Source: Pseudogemmobacter hezensis (GTDB lineage Bacteria; Pseudomonadota; Alphaproteobacteria; Rhodobacterales; Rhodobacteraceae). Taken from it: a stretch of 64,000 nt of DNA. Each line of letters begins with the position of its first letter. Within the stretch, counting starts at the first letter, position 1. This document shows positions 37,452 through 47,544 of the stretch, piece after piece. The notes below the pieces were generated by a model. The model did not search any database. It had not been told where the DNA came from and saw only the letters and a program-made list of their open reading frames with translations. The position numbers and the translations under genes are program-made. The stretch spans positions 62,001 to 126,000 of the forward strand of contig NZ_JABJXT010000008.1 in NCBI RefSeq assembly GCF_013155295.1, given 5' to 3'.

Positions 37452-38867
37452 TCAGCCGTCATCCCCCTCCTGGAATTCCTCATCGAAATAGGCGCTGCGG
37501 GTGCCCGACTTCGACGAGGTCACCACGCCGAGGCTTTTCAGTTTGCGGTGCAGAGCCGAGCGTTCCATGCCGACGAAATTGGCGGTGCGGCTGATATTGC
37601 CGCCGAAACGGTTGATCTGGGTCAGCAGATATTCGCGCTCGAACAATTCCCGCGCCTCGCGCAGCGGCAGGGTTGCGACCGCGCCGCCCAGAACCATGCT
37701 GTCGCCCTGGGCCCCCTGGCCCTCATTTCCGGGCAGCTCGCGGGCCTCGATCTCGCCTGCGCCATCGCCCAGGATCAGCACCCGCTCGATCATATTGCGC
37801 AGCTGGCGGATATTGCCGGGCCAGGACATGGTCTGCAGCATCGCCTCGGCGTCCTGGCTGATCACCCGCTGCGGCAGGCCCTGGCTGCGATGGAAATACT
37901 CGACGAAATGGCGGGCCAGTTCGGGGATATCATCACGGCGATCGGCAAGGCTGGGCACCTGGATCGGCACGACATTCAGACGGTCGAACAGCTCCTGGCG
38001 GAAGCGGCCGGCGCGGATCTCGCCCGGCAGATCGCGCGAGGTCGAAGAGATCACGCGCAGATCGACGCGCACCTTGTCGGTGCCGCCCGCGCGGGTGAAT
38101 TGCTGCTCGGTCAGCACCCGCAGGATCTTGGACTGGGTGCCATTGGGCATATCGCCCACCTCGTCGAAATAGACGACGCCGCCATGGGCCTGTTCCAGCA
38201 GCCCCGCCTCGACGCCACGTTCAGGCGTTTCGCGGCCGAAAAGCACCTCTTCCATCCGCTCTGGCTCAATCGTCGCCGAGGAAACGGTGACAAAGGGCGC
38301 CGAGGCCCGGTTCGAGTTCAGGTGGATATACCGCGCCGCCAGCTCTTTGCCAGAGCCGGGCTGCCCGGTCAGCATCACCCGCCCATTCGATTTCGTCACC
38401 TTGTCGAGATGCGATTTCAGCGCCTTGAACGAGGGGCTGGAGCCGATCATCTCGGTCGAGGTGACATCGCGGCGCTTCAGCTCATTGTTCTCGCGGCGCA
38501 GGCGCGAGGTTTCCATCGCCCTGGCAACAACCAGCACCAACTGATCGATATTAAAGGGCTTTTCGATAAAGTCATAGGCGCCCTGCTTGATCGCGGCGAC
38601 CGCGATCTCGACATTGCCATGGCCGGAAATGATGATCACCGGCACGTCGGGATTGTCGCGTTTGACGGTTTTGAGGATGTCGATCCCATCCATCCGGCTG
38701 TCTTTCAGCCAGATATCAAGCACCATAAGATCGGGCGCTTCAGCGTTGATTTCGCTGATACAATCCTCAGAATTGGCTGCCAGGCGAACTGAATAGCCCT
38801 CATCTTTCAGGATGTCTCCGATCAACTCGCGGATATCTTTTTCGTCATCGACGATCAGAATGCTCAT
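37452..38867 (-). CDS. ntrX: Nitrogen regulation response regulator NtrX
   Basis: 471 residues. Receiver domain with phospho-acceptor in LMVLDIWLKDSRMDG (Asp ~53), AAA+ domain with Walker A TGQPGSGKELAA (~170) and Walker B VVYFDEVGDMP, and C-terminal Fis-type helix-turn-helix (NISRTANFVGMERSALHRKLKS). The position of the GAFTGA loop holds FGRETPERGVEAG, so classical sigma-54 activation is not expected. ATG 38867 is preceded by GGAG and lies one base after the ntrY stop. It pairs with NtrY in redox/nitrogen control. Confidence 0.95.
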   Translation of the reverse strand: MSILIVDDEKDIRELIGDILKDEGYSVRLAANSEDCISEINAEAPDLMVLDIWLKDSRMDGIDILKTVKRDNPDVPVIIISGHGNVEIAVAAIKQGAYDFIEKPFNIDQLVLVVARAMETSRLRRENNELKRRDVTSTEMIGSSPSFKALKSHLDKVTKSNGRVMLTGQPGSGKELAARYIHLNSNRASAPFVTVSSATIEPERMEEVLFGRETPERGVEAGLLEQAHGGVVYFDEVGDMPNGTQSKILRVLTEQQFTRAGGTDKVRVDLRVISSTSRDLPGEIRAGRFRQELFDRLNVVPIQVPSLADRRDDIPELARHFVEYFHRSQGLPQRVISQDAEAMLQTMSWPGNIRQLRNMIERVLILGDGAGEIEARELPGNEGQGAQGDSMVLGGAVATLPLREARELFEREYLLTQINRFGGNISRTANFVGMERSALHRKLKSLGVVTSSKSGTRSAYFDEEFQEGDDG

Positions 38868-38868
38868 C

Positions 38869-41241
38869 TCAGTCTCCATTCCCGCTGTGAGGGGCGTCAT
38901 CGCCCCGTTGCGGGCTATTGTTGTCTGTTGTCTGTTCTGCGGTCTGCGCGGCTGGTTGCGGCGCGAGGTTGCGGCCCATCCGGCGCTTGTGCAGCCGCGG
39001 AAGGCGGATCTCTGCCATGGCGCCGTGATGGGAATTTCCTTCAAAAACAGGGGCATCACTCAGGCTGAGGCTGCCGCCATGTTCCTCGATGATCTTTCGC
39101 ACGATGGACAGCCCCAGCCCTGTTCCTTTGGCGCGGGTGGTTACATAGGGCTCGAACAGGCGGGCCCGGTCTTCGGGCAGGCCGGTGCCATTGTCCAGGA
39201 TGCGGATGACCGTCTCGGCCTCGTCATTGTGCAAGAGGATGCGGATCTGCGGCACATATCCAGCAGACGCCGCATTTTCCGCAAAGGTTTCAGTGGCTTC
39301 CCCGGCGTTCTTAATCAGGTTTGTCAGGGCCTGGCTGATCATCGTCGCGTCCAGATCCAGCAAAAGCGGCCCTTCGGGGATCTCTGTCACAAAGTTGACG
39401 CCGGGCTGGCCGGCCCGTTGCAGGGTCACCGCGTCTTTCACGATTGCGATCAGATCGGTTTCGCGCCGATCCGGTTCCGGCATGCGGGCGAATTTGGAAA
39501 ACTCATCAACAATGCGGCGCAAGTCATTGGTCTGACGCACAATAACATCGGTCAGGCTTTGCAGCTCTTCGACATCCTGCACCTGTTTTGAGAATTTGCG
39601 CTTCACCCGCTCGGCCGAAAGCTGGATCGGCGTCAGCGGGTTCTTGATTTCATGCGCGATCCGCCGCGCCACATCGCCCCAGGCCGCCATCCGCTGCGCG
39701 GATACAAGATCCGTCACATCGTCAAAGGCGACGACATAGCCCTCGGCCCCGTTTTGCTGGTCATGCCGCTCGCCCATGCGCACCAAAAGGTTCTCGATCT
39801 GGCCGCGCCGGGTGATGCGGATCTCTTCCTGAACCAGATTGCCCTTGCTGTCGCGCAGATTGCCAAAAAGGCCCGCGAATTCGGGGACGATTTCGTCCAG
39901 CGGCCGATCATCGACATCCTCGCCCAGGTCCAGGATGCGCAGGGCGGCGCGGTTGATGAAGTCAACGCGCCCGTCGCTGCCCAGCCCGATCACCCCGGCC
40001 GTCACGTTTGAGAGCACCGAGTCGAACACGCGCCGCCGTTCCTCGGTCTCGGCATGGCTGGCCTCCAGTGCGGCGCGCTGGCCTTTCAGCTGCCGGGTCA
40101 TCCGGTTGAAGATACGGCCGAGCATGGCGATCTCATCATCGCCCTGCTCTTCGGTCACCTGCACATCCAGATCACCCTCGCCCACCCGCTGCGCCGCCCC
40201 CGTCAGGCGGCCTACCGGGCGCGACAGCCGTTCCGCAAACCACAGCCCCAGCCAGATCGCCGCCAGGATCACGATCAGCGCGAATCCCAGGTAGATCAGG
40301 CCGAAATTCAGCAAAAGCTTGCCGCGATCCGATTCCAGCTGGTTATAAAGCTTAACGGTCTCGGTGGTTTCATCCAGCAGCGACAGAAGCCGCCCATCCA
40401 CCTCACGCGAGACATAGAGATAGCGGTCAGCATAGGCGGGCAGCCGCACCAGGGCGCGGAACTCATTGTTCGCCCAGTCAGGGATCAAAACCGCGCCGCC
40501 GGCCTGGGCCTTCTCAATACTGCCTGCGGGAACCTGTTCGAAATCAAACAGATATGAGTTTTCCCCCCGGGTTTTCAGCTGCCCCATGCCATCGACCAGA
40601 TAGGCCTCTTTCAGCCCGCGCTGGATCTGCTCCTGCCCCTTCGCCAGCAGGGGGCGCAGCTGATCGTCACGCAGCATGACGCTTTGTTCGCGCGCTGCAT
40701 TCAGAAAGGCCGCCAGCGCAATCGCATCCTGCGCAAGGCTGGCGCTTTGATCGCTTTCATAGGCCTGGGCCGCCGCCAGCGACGAGCCCACGACCGAGCG
40801 CACCCGCTCGGAAAACCAGCCTTCCAGGCCCAGATTGACCGAAAGCACCGCGAAAACCGCGACCAGCACCGTCGGCACCAGCGCCATGCCCGCGAAAACC
40901 CCGGTCAGCCGCATATGCAGCTTTGACCCGGCCGAGCGGCGACGCCGATCCGAGACCATCCGCATGATCCGCGCCAGAACCAGCGTCGCAATCAGCAGCA
41001 CATAGACGAAATCGGCCAGCAGAATCAGCCGCAGCGCCGGCGAGTTGCCAGAGTGATTCATCGGCCCCAGCAGCAGGAAGGTGCCCACCACCAGAACCGG
41101 GCCCAAAAAGACCAGCCCCAGTGTGAAAGCCGTCTGAAACCTGCGCTGACGGCGCAGGCGTGAAACCCTCTGCCAGACATCGCTGCTCAGAATGCGACCT
41201 GATCCTGCCCCTGAACCCGTCCGAGCCATAACCTTCAACAT
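38869..41241 (-). CDS. ntrY: Nitrogen regulation sensor kinase NtrY
   Basis: 790 residues. Several N-terminal membrane helices (~38-58, ~70-90, ~113-133 and ~315-335) flank a periplasmic region. Then HAMP, PAS (~410-510), HisKA with [19 protein letters not shown], and ATPase boxes LIKNAGEATE and GTGLGLSIV. The C-terminal 25 residues are low complexity (QPAAQTAEQTTDNN), encoded partly by 7-base TTGTCTG repeats. It phosphorylates NtrX, encoded one base downstream. Confidence 0.96.
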   Translation of the reverse strand: MLKVMARTGSGAGSGRILSSDVWQRVSRLRRQRRFQTAFTLGLVFLGPVLVVGTFLLLGPMNHSGNSPALRLILLADFVYVLLIATLVLARIMRMVSDRRRRSAGSKLHMRLTGVFAGMALVPTVLVAVFAVLSVNLGLEGWFSERVRSVVGSSLAAAQAYESDQSASLAQDAIALAAFLNAAREQSVMLRDDQLRPLLAKGQEQIQRGLKEAYLVDGMGQLKTRGENSYLFDFEQVPAGSIEKAQAGGAVLIPDWANNEFRALVRLPAYADRYLYVSREVDGRLLSLLDETTETVKLYNQLESDRGKLLLNFGLIYLGFALIVILAAIWLGLWFAERLSRPVGRLTGAAQRVGEGDLDVQVTEEQGDDEIAMLGRIFNRMTRQLKGQRAALEASHAETEERRRVFDSVLSNVTAGVIGLGSDGRVDFINRAALRILDLGEDVDDRPLDEIVPEFAGLFGNLRDSKGNLVQEEIRITRRGQIENLLVRMGERHDQQNGAEGYVVAFDDVTDLVSAQRMAAWGDVARRIAHEIKNPLTPIQLSAERVKRKFSKQVQDVEELQSLTDVIVRQTNDLRRIVDEFSKFARMPEPDRRETDLIAIVKDAVTLQRAGQPGVNFVTEIPEGPLLLDLDATMISQALTNLIKNAGEATETFAENAASAGYVPQIRILLHNDEAETVIRILDNGTGLPEDRARLFEPYVTTRAKGTGLGLSIVRKIIEEHGGSLSLSDAPVFEGNSHHGAMAEIRLPRLHKRRMGRNLAPQPAAQTAEQTTDNNSPQRGDDAPHSGNGD

Positions 41242-41292
41242 CTTGTGGACGGGCCGTAATGCGACCCGTCTGCCACGCTTGATGTTGCGGTT

Positions 41293-42672
41293 TTACATCA
41301 GCTTCCTGCGCCGTGTCACGTGAATATCCAGATCTGTGATCTTCTTGCGCAAAGTATTGCGGTTTATCCCAAGAAGATCGGCACATCTTGCCTGGTTTCC
41401 GCCCGTCGCATCCAGCGCAATCTCGATCAGCGGGCCTTCCACCTCGCGCAAAATACGCTGGTAAACGCCCGGCGGCGGCAGCTGGCCGCCGTGCAGATCG
41501 AAGTAGCGCTTCAGATGCCGCATCACGGTGGCCGAGAGCTTTTCGCTTTCCATCACGCCACGGCTTGGCTCTGCCACTGGCAGCTGGCCCAGCACGGCTG
41601 CCACCTCGGCGCGGCTGATCTCGGCGTCAGAGGCGGTGACCAGCAGGCGGCGGATCGCGTTTTCCAGCTGGCGCACATTGCCGGGCCAGGAGTGGTTGCG
41701 GATCAGCTCGCGCGCGTCGGGGGCCAGCTGGCGGATGGTGCCGAAATCGCGCTCGCCTTTGGCCAGGAAATGCTCGGCCAGAAGCGGGATATCCTCGACC
41801 CGCTCACGCAAGGACGGCACATGCAGCATCACGCCGCCAAGACGGTAGTAAAGATCCTGGCGGAAGCTGCCCGCCTCCATCCGCCCGGCCAGATCAACCT
41901 GGCTGGTGGCAAGGATCCGCGGCGCTTTTCCGGCCATGGAATCATCGCCCAGCATATCCAGCAGCCGCACCACCCGCGCCTGGGCGTCATCGTCGAAATC
42001 ACCGATCTCATCAAAGACGACCGAGCCGCCCCGCGCCCGCGCGATCAGCGAGCTTGGCCCCTCGACCCCTTGCAGATCACTGGCGCTGGCGGTGACGAAA
42101 GGCAGCGTGCGACGGTCGGAAAAATCGTGGATCGCCCGGGCAAGCAGGCTTTTTCCGGTGCCCGATTCGCCAGTGATCAGCGCCGGAATATCGGTGTTCA
42201 TCACCCGCGCAACCAGCCGGTACAAAGCCTGCATCGCAGGCGTCCGGCCCACCAGCGGCAGTTCCTCGGCCGGTTCGCGCACCGGGGCCGCCACGGGGGC
42301 TGCACGGCGCTTTTGCTCCAGCGCGCGGGCCGAGCGTTTCATCAGATCGGGCAAATCGAAGGGTTTGGGCAGATAGTCGAACGCCTCGGCCTCGGCGGCC
42401 TGGATCGCCGTCATGATGGTGTTTTGCGCGCTTATCACGATCACCGGCAGGCCGGGGCGCATACGCGAGATCCGGGGCAGCGCATCAAGCCCGTTCCCGT
42501 CAGGCATGATCACATCCGAGATCACCAGATCGCCCTTGCCCTCTTCCACCCAACGCATCAGCGTCATCAGGCTGGAGGTGGCATGAACCTTGCATCCCGC
42601 CCGCGTCAGCGCCTGGGTCAGAACCGTGCGGATCGTGCGGTCGTCATCGGCAACCAGAACCGTTCCATCCAT
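41293..42672 (-). CDS. ntrC: Nitrogen regulation response regulator NtrC (GAFTGA-less)
   Basis: 459 residues. Receiver (Asp in [13 protein letters not shown]), AAA+ domain with Walker [13 protein letters not shown] (~170) and Walker [10 protein letters not shown], and Fis-type HTH ([20 protein letters not shown]). The GAFTGA loop is missing ([12 protein letters not shown] at that place), matching the Rhodobacter NtrC type known to work with sigma-70 rather than sigma-54. A GTG directly upstream (42675) is also in frame; ATG 42672 is preferred behind GAGG. It is the partner of NtrB. Confidence 0.96.
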   Translation of the reverse strand: MDGTVLVADDDRTIRTVLTQALTRAGCKVHATSSLMTLMRWVEEGKGDLVISDVIMPDGNGLDALPRISRMRPGLPVIVISAQNTIMTAIQAAEAEAFDYLPKPFDLPDLMKRSARALEQKRRAAPVAAPVREPAEELPLVGRTPAMQALYRLVARVMNTDIPALITGESGTGKSLLARAIHDFSDRRTLPFVTASASDLQGVEGPSSLIARARGGSVVFDEIGDFDDDAQARVVRLLDMLGDDSMAGKAPRILATSQVDLAGRMEAGSFRQDLYYRLGGVMLHVPSLRERVEDIPLLAEHFLAKGERDFGTIRQLAPDARELIRNHSWPGNVRQLENAIRRLLVTASDAEISRAEVAAVLGQLPVAEPSRGVMESEKLSATVMRHLKRYFDLHGGQLPPPGVYQRILREVEGPLIEIALDATGGNQARCADLLGINRNTLRKKITDLDIHVTRRRKLM

Positions 42673-42675
42673 CAC

Positions 42676-43803
42676 TTACACCTCTTTCTTAGCGGTTTCG
42701 GGCTTATCAGAGTCAGGCTTTGCCTCTTTGGGCACCATCGGCAGCGACAGGCGGAACACGGTGCGCCCGGGCACGGAATCGACCGAGATCCAGCCCTCAT
42801 GATCGGCAATGATCTTTGAGACCAGCGCCAGGCCCAGCCCGGTGCCATTCTCGCGCCCCGAGACGAAGGGGTCGAAGACCTCAGCGGCGATATCGGGCGG
42901 CAGGCCGGGGCCATCGTCAATCACCTCGACATTCAGGGGCAGCGCGCCCTGGCTGCCATCCTTGCGGCGCATGCGCAGGCTGAGGTCATAGAAGGTGCGC
43001 AGCCGGATGGTGCCCCCCTGACGGCCCGCCGCCTCGGCCGCGTTTTTGATCAGGTTCAGAAAGACCTGCATCAGCTGATCGGGATCGGCGAAAGTCGGCG
43101 GCAGCGAGGGGTCGTAATCCTCCTGGATCGTCATATGCGAGGCAAAGCCCACCAGACCCGAGCGTCGGGCGCGATCCAGCGCATCATGGATATTGACGGC
43201 ACGGCGCTCTGGCGGGCGCAGATTGCCGAATTGCTCGACCTGTTCCAAGAGCTTCACGATGCGCCTGGTTTCCTCGACGATCAGATCGGTCATCTCGCGG
43301 TCTTCGGGCGTCAGGCTCATCGACAAAAGCTGCGCCGCGCCAGAGATCCCGGCAAGCGGGTTCTTGATCTCATGCGCCAGCATCTCGGCCATGCCGATTG
43401 CCGATTTCGCCGCCGTTTTCGAGGCCCCCGCCCGGCCAAGGCGGTCGGCAATCTCGCGCGGGCTGAAGATCAGCATCAGATATTCCGGCTGGTCATGCAT
43501 CGGCGCGATATGGACGCCGCATTGCACCGGGGCGCGGTCGCCGCTGGTGACATCGGCATCATTGATCTTCATCGGCGCCTGATTGGCGCGGGCGCGGCTA
43601 AAGGCCTCTTCCATCGGCGCGTCGATCATGATGCGGTCCAGCACCGGCTGGCCGAACAGCGATTTCGCCGAGGCGTTCAGAAAGCTTTCCGCCGCCGGAT
43701 TGGCCTCGCGGATCAGGCCGTCCGGCCCGACCAGCAGCGCAGGCAGTGGCAGCGAGGCCCAGACGACGCCCGGAACCGGCCAGGGGGAACGATAGCTGCT
43801 CAT
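42676..43803 (-). CDS. ntrB: Nitrogen regulation sensor kinase NtrB
   Basis: 375 residues, cytoplasmic. N-terminal PAS domain (~15-120), HisKA with [20 protein letters not shown] (phospho-His ~149), N box [11 protein letters not shown], and G boxes DDGPGLP and GTGLGLAL. It responds to PII signalling and phosphorylates NtrC. The ATG overlaps the dusB stop (ATGA), and its stop abuts the ntrC start, giving a tight dusB-ntrB-ntrC operon. Confidence 0.97.
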   Translation of the reverse strand: MSSYRSPWPVPGVVWASLPLPALLVGPDGLIREANPAAESFLNASAKSLFGQPVLDRIMIDAPMEEAFSRARANQAPMKINDADVTSGDRAPVQCGVHIAPMHDQPEYLMLIFSPREIADRLGRAGASKTAAKSAIGMAEMLAHEIKNPLAGISGAAQLLSMSLTPEDREMTDLIVEETRRIVKLLEQVEQFGNLRPPERRAVNIHDALDRARRSGLVGFASHMTIQEDYDPSLPPTFADPDQLMQVFLNLIKNAAEAAGRQGGTIRLRTFYDLSLRMRRKDGSQGALPLNVEVIDDGPGLPPDIAAEVFDPFVSGRENGTGLGLALVSKIIADHEGWISVDSVPGRTVFRLSLPMVPKEAKPDSDKPETAKKEV

Positions 43804-44864
43804 GCGGCCTCCTCTGTTTCGGCGAATGCGGCGGCGATCAGGGCGCGCACCGCAGCCGGATCTGTCGCGGTCAGCACGCCCTCACGGGCATGTTCCAGCC
43901 CCGCCTCTTCGAGATACCAGCCCAGATGCTTGCGCGCGCAGCGCAGGCCCAGCTGCAGCCCGTAGAATTCGAGGATCTCATCGTAATGGCCGATGATCAT
44001 CGCGGCGCGGGCGGCCCCATCGGGGATCTGCGGCGCGGGCGTGCCGTAAAGCGCATGGCCGATCTCAGCCAGCCGCCAGGGCGCCCCCTGCGCCCCGCGC
44101 CCGATCATCACCCCATCCGCGCCCGACAGGGCCAGCGCCTCGGCTGCGGTCTTTGCGTCAGTGATATCGCCATTGGCGATCACCGGGATCGAGACCGCCT
44201 CTTTCACCCGCCGGATCGCCGCCCAATCCGCCGCGCCCTTGTAGAACTGGCAGCGGGTGCGGCCATGGATCACCACCATCTGCACGCCAACGCCCTGGGC
44301 GCGGCGTGCCAGATCGGGGGCGTTCAGCAGCTGATCATCCCAGCCCAGCCGGGTTTTCAGCGTGACCGGAACCTGCACCGCGCCCACCACCGCCTCGATC
44401 AGCTGCGTCGCCAGATCCAGATCCTTCAAAAGCGCCGAGCCGCACAGCCCCGTCGTCACCCGTTTCGACGGGCAGCCCATATTGATGTCGATGATCCGGG
44501 CGCCCTGCCCCTCACACCATTTCGCGGCCTCGGCCATCAGCGCAGGGTCACGGCCTGCCAGCTGCACGCTGGTCGCGCCCTCGCCAAAGCCCAGCTCGGC
44601 ACGGGCGCGGGCTTCGGGGCGGTTGCGCAATACCTCATCCGAGGCGATCATCTCAGAGACGACCAGCCCCGCCCCGAAGGATCCCACCAGGCGGCGGTTC
44701 GGCAGATCGGTGATCCCGGCCAGCGGCGCCAGAAAGACCGGGGGCCAAAGGCGCAGATCTCCCAGCCGCACCCCAGCCGCCTGCGACTGTGGTGCAGCAT
44801 TCAAAACCGGATTCGGGGCGACCGGCTTCTGGGTGGCAGTATCGGGGCCGGAATTGCGGGCCAA
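43800..44864 (-). CDS. dusB: tRNA-dihydrouridine synthase (NifR3)
   Basis: 354 residues. FMN enzyme that reduces uridine to dihydrouridine in the tRNA D-loop. TIM-barrel motifs: [35 protein letters not shown] with the catalytic Cys, [11 protein letters not shown], and ANGDITD. It is the nifR3 gene of the classic Rhodobacter nifR3-ntrB-ntrC operon. The start is TTG 44864 with AAGGA ~8 bases upstream. The first ~30 residues before GVRLGDLRL are Pro/Ala/Gln-rich and not part of the fold. Confidence 0.95.
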   Translation of the reverse strand: MARNSGPDTATQKPVAPNPVLNAAPQSQAAGVRLGDLRLWPPVFLAPLAGITDLPNRRLVGSFGAGLVVSEMIASDEVLRNRPEARARAELGFGEGATSVQLAGRDPALMAEAAKWCEGQGARIIDINMGCPSKRVTTGLCGSALLKDLDLATQLIEAVVGAVQVPVTLKTRLGWDDQLLNAPDLARRAQGVGVQMVVIHGRTRCQFYKGAADWAAIRRVKEAVSIPVIANGDITDAKTAAEALALSGADGVMIGRGAQGAPWRLAEIGHALYGTPAPQIPDGAARAAMIIGHYDEILEFYGLQLGLRCARKHLGWYLEEAGLEHAREGVLTATDPAAVRALIAAAFAETEEAA

Positions 44865-45140
44865 GGGCGGTTTCCTTCTGTCTCAGAGTCAGTGCTAGGC
44901 AGGCTCTGGCCCATTTCCAAGGCAAGGGGCCGGATGATTCCTGGGCACAACTGCCCTGGAAAGAGGCATAGCGCAATATTTAGGCATGGATGCATAATAA
45001 ACAGGCAGAAATGCCGCAGATTGTCAGCCGCCCCCGCCTGGCCTAGAAGCAAAGCACCAGACCCAGCCTGCCCGTTTTGGCCTATGCCAATGACGCGGTC
45101 GGGCCTTGCCGCAGATGTCCCAAGCCGAGGCCTATCCTTC

Positions 45141-46409
45141 GTGACAAGCGAGAGCCAGATTTCAGCGCCCCCCCCGCCTGAGAAAACCGCCCCAGACGGG
45201 GTGCTGGTGGTGATCACCGCCGCCGGGCGCGGGCTGCGGGCCGGGGGCGATCAGCCCAAGCAATGGCGCATGCTGGGTGACAGGCCCGTGCTGGCCCATA
45301 CCCTGGCCGCTTTCGCGGGCTTTTCGCGGGTGCTGGTTGTTCATCCCGACGATCGCGCAAAGGCGCAGGATCTGTGCGACCGCCTCGCCCCCGATACGGT
45401 GATTGTCGAGGGGGGCGCCAGCCGCGCCGCCTCGGTGCGCAACGCGCTTGAGGCGATGGCGGACAAGGCGTTCGCGCAGGTGCTGATCCATGACGGCGCC
45501 CGGCCTCTGGTCAGCCAGGCGCTGATCGCCCGGGTGATCGCGGCGCTGGAAACCCACCCGGCTGCCGCGCCTGCGCTGGCGGTGACCGATGCGCTGTGGC
45601 GCGGTGCCTCGGGCCGCGTCACCGGGCTGCAGCCGCGTGACGGGCTGTTTCGCGCCCAGACCCCGCAGGGGTTTCACTTCAACGCCATCCTTACCGCCCA
45701 TCGCTCTGACATGACCGGCACCGCCGCCGATGATGTCGGGCTGGCACTGGCTGCGGGTCTTCCGGTGGCGATTGTCGAGGGCGAGGAAGACAATCTCAAA
45801 CTTACCTGGGCTGCGGATTTCCCCCGCGCCGAACAGATTTTGGCGCAACGCGCCGGGCAAATTTTGGCGCTCAGCGCCGGCGCGGGTTTGGCGCTCAGCG
45901 CCGGGACGCGCGATGCGAAAGGAGATGCTATGGATATCCGCATGGGCAATGGCTTTGACGTGCACGCCTTTACGACGGGCGATCACCTCTGGCTTTGCGG
46001 CGTCAGGGTGCCGCATGAGAAGGCGCTGCTTGGCCACTCGGACGCCGATGTCGGCATGCATGCGCTGACCGATGCCATCTATGGCGCGCTGGCCCAGGGC
46101 GATATCGGCCGCCATTTCCCGCCCTCAGACCCGCAGTGGAAGGGCGCGGAAAGCCATATTTTCCTGCGCCATGCCGTGGCGTTGGCGGCTGAAATGGGTT
46201 TTTCCATCTCAAACTGCGACGTCACCCTGATCTGCGAGCGCCCGAAGATAGGCCCCCATGCAGGCGCGATGCAGGCGGCGCTGTCTGAGATCATGGGGCT
46301 TGAAGCGGCGCGGATCAGCGTCAAGGCCACCACATCCGAGCGGCTGGGCTTCACCGGCCGCGAAGAGGGTATCGCCGCAATCGCAACAGCCCTATTGGTG
46401 AAAGCATGA
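45141..46409 (+). CDS. ispDF: Bifunctional IspD/IspF, MEP isoprenoid pathway
   Basis: 422 residues from GTG 45141 (SD GAGG ten bases upstream); ATG 45090 would add 17 residues and has no SD. N-terminal IspD (cytidylyltransferase) with [24 protein letters not shown] and AQTPQGF. C-terminal IspF (cyclodiphosphate synthase) with [23 protein letters not shown] and [11 protein letters not shown]. Fused ispDF is typical of alphaproteobacteria; it carries out steps 3 and 5 of the pathway. The linker between domains contains three 8-residue repeats ([24 protein letters not shown]). Its stop overlaps pgpA. Confidence 0.94.
   Translation: MTSESQISAPPPPEKTAPDGVLVVITAAGRGLRAGGDQPKQWRMLGDRPVLAHTLAAFAGFSRVLVVHPDDRAKAQDLCDRLAPDTVIVEGGASRAASVRNALEAMADKAFAQVLIHDGARPLVSQALIARVIAALETHPAAAPALAVTDALWRGASGRVTGLQPRDGLFRAQTPQGFHFNAILTAHRSDMTGTAADDVGLALAAGLPVAIVEGEEDNLKLTWAADFPRAEQILAQRAGQILALSAGAGLALSAGTRDAKGDAMDIRMGNGFDVHAFTTGDHLWLCGVRVPHEKALLGHSDADVGMHALTDAIYGALAQGDIGRHFPPSDPQWKGAESHIFLRHAVALAAEMGFSISNCDVTLICERPKIGPHAGAMQAALSEIMGLEAARISVKATTSERLGFTGREEGIAAIATALLVKA
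45837..45908 (+). repeat. Three 24-bp tandem repeats in the ispDF linker
   Basis: Units start at 45837, 45861 and 45885. Each has a perfect GGCGC-N3-GCGCC hairpin core and encodes eight residues in frame. They lie just after the IspD domain and ~20 codons before the IspF start. Confidence 0.9.
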
Positions 46410-46915
46410 TCAACGCAGTCGCAACATTTTTCGGGATCGGCCATCTGCGCCCGGCCTCGGGCACCTGGGCCTCGCTGGCGGCGGTGCTGCTGGGGCTTTT
46501 GGCGATGAACCAGGGGCTTTACTGGCTGGTGCCACTGGGCGCGGTGGCGGCCACGGTGCTTGGGTTTTGGGCGGTGCCGCTTTATCTGCGGGGCCGTGAT
46601 GACAGCGACCCCTCTGAGGTGGTGATCGACGAGGTGGCAGGCCAGTGGATCGCGCTTAGCTTCACCGCGATTCCGGCGATGAACCACGGCCTTTATATCG
46701 GGCTGTGGTGGGGGGCCTGGCCTGCCTGGGTCGCGCCTTTCGTGCTGTTCCGGCTGTTTGACATCTGGAAGCCCTGGATCATCGGCCAGGCCGACCGTCG
46801 TGGCGATGCGGCGGGGGTGATGCTGGATGATGTCTATGCGGGGCTGTTCGCGGGCGTGGGATCTGTAATCCTGGCGGGGCTTTATCATGCGGTGCTGCAA
46901 CCATGGCTGATGTGA
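46406..46915 (+). CDS. pgpA: Phosphatidylglycerophosphatase A
   Basis: 169 residues, inner-membrane enzyme that dephosphorylates phosphatidylglycerol phosphate. PgpA motifs: [15 protein letters not shown] (N-terminal), [14 protein letters not shown] (acidic metal site), [16 protein letters not shown] and MLDDVYAGL. Membrane helices at ~20-60, ~88-115 and ~140-160. ATG overlaps the ispDF stop (ATGA), and its end overlaps the pncC gene by 13 bases. Confidence 0.95.
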   Translation: MINAVATFFGIGHLRPASGTWASLAAVLLGLLAMNQGLYWLVPLGAVAATVLGFWAVPLYLRGRDDSDPSEVVIDEVAGQWIALSFTAIPAMNHGLYIGLWWGAWPAWVAPFVLFRLFDIWKPWIIGQADRRGDAAGVMLDDVYAGLFAGVGSVILAGLYHAVLQPWLM

Positions 46916-47403
46916 TCGCAACCCTCGCCGAGGCGGTGCTGCAAGAGGCCCGTGCCCGCGCCCAGATGGTCACCACCGCCGAAAGCTGCACCGGGGGCAT
47001 GGTCGCAGCGGCGCTGACCGAAATCCCCGGCGCATCCGATGTGTTCGAGCGCGGCTTTGTCACCTATTCCAATGCCGCAAAGCAGCAGATGCTGGGCGTC
47101 TTTGAGAAAACGCTGAGCGCCCACGGCGCGGTCAGCGAAGAGGTCGCCCGCGAAATGGCCGAGGGCGCGTTGGCCCATTCGCTGGCGCATATCGCGGTCT
47201 CTGTCACCGGGATCGCAGGCCCTGGTGGCAGCGAGCATAAGCCCGAAGGCCGGGTCTGCTTTGGCCTGGCACAGCGCGGGCGGGCAAGCGTGACCGAGAC
47301 CCGCGATTTCGGCCCTCTGGGCCGGGCAGAGGTGCGCAGACAGGCCACAGAATATGCGCTGCGCCTGTTGCACAACCAGCTGAAACCTTCCGCGCTGGCC
47401 TGA
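46903..47403 (+). CDS. pncC: Nicotinamide-nucleotide amidohydrolase (CinA C-terminal domain protein)
   Basis: 166 residues, the stand-alone CinA C-terminal domain without the N-terminal MoaB-like part. Deamidates NMN to nicotinate mononucleotide, a salvage step in NAD metabolism. Signatures TTAESCTGGMVAAALTEIPG and VTGIAGPGGSEHKPEGRV are complete. It is the last gene of the ispDF-pgpA-pncC coupled set. A 9-bp repeat (CCCCTGTGC, three copies) follows shortly after the stop. Confidence 0.93.
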   Translation: MADVIATLAEAVLQEARARAQMVTTAESCTGGMVAAALTEIPGASDVFERGFVTYSNAAKQQMLGVFEKTLSAHGAVSEEVAREMAEGALAHSLAHIAVSVTGIAGPGGSEHKPEGRVCFGLAQRGRASVTETRDFGPLGRAEVRRQATEYALRLLHNQLKPSALA

Positions 47404-47544
47404 ACGGATCTCGCGCCCTGGGCCAGGCCTGCCTGCGCCCCTGTGCCCCTGTGCCCCTGTGCCCCGCCTGGACCGCCGCCAATCGCAGGCGTCAAGGGGC
47501 GCCTGCGACATTATCCGGCGCGGCCTTTGATCCCCGGCAGATGC

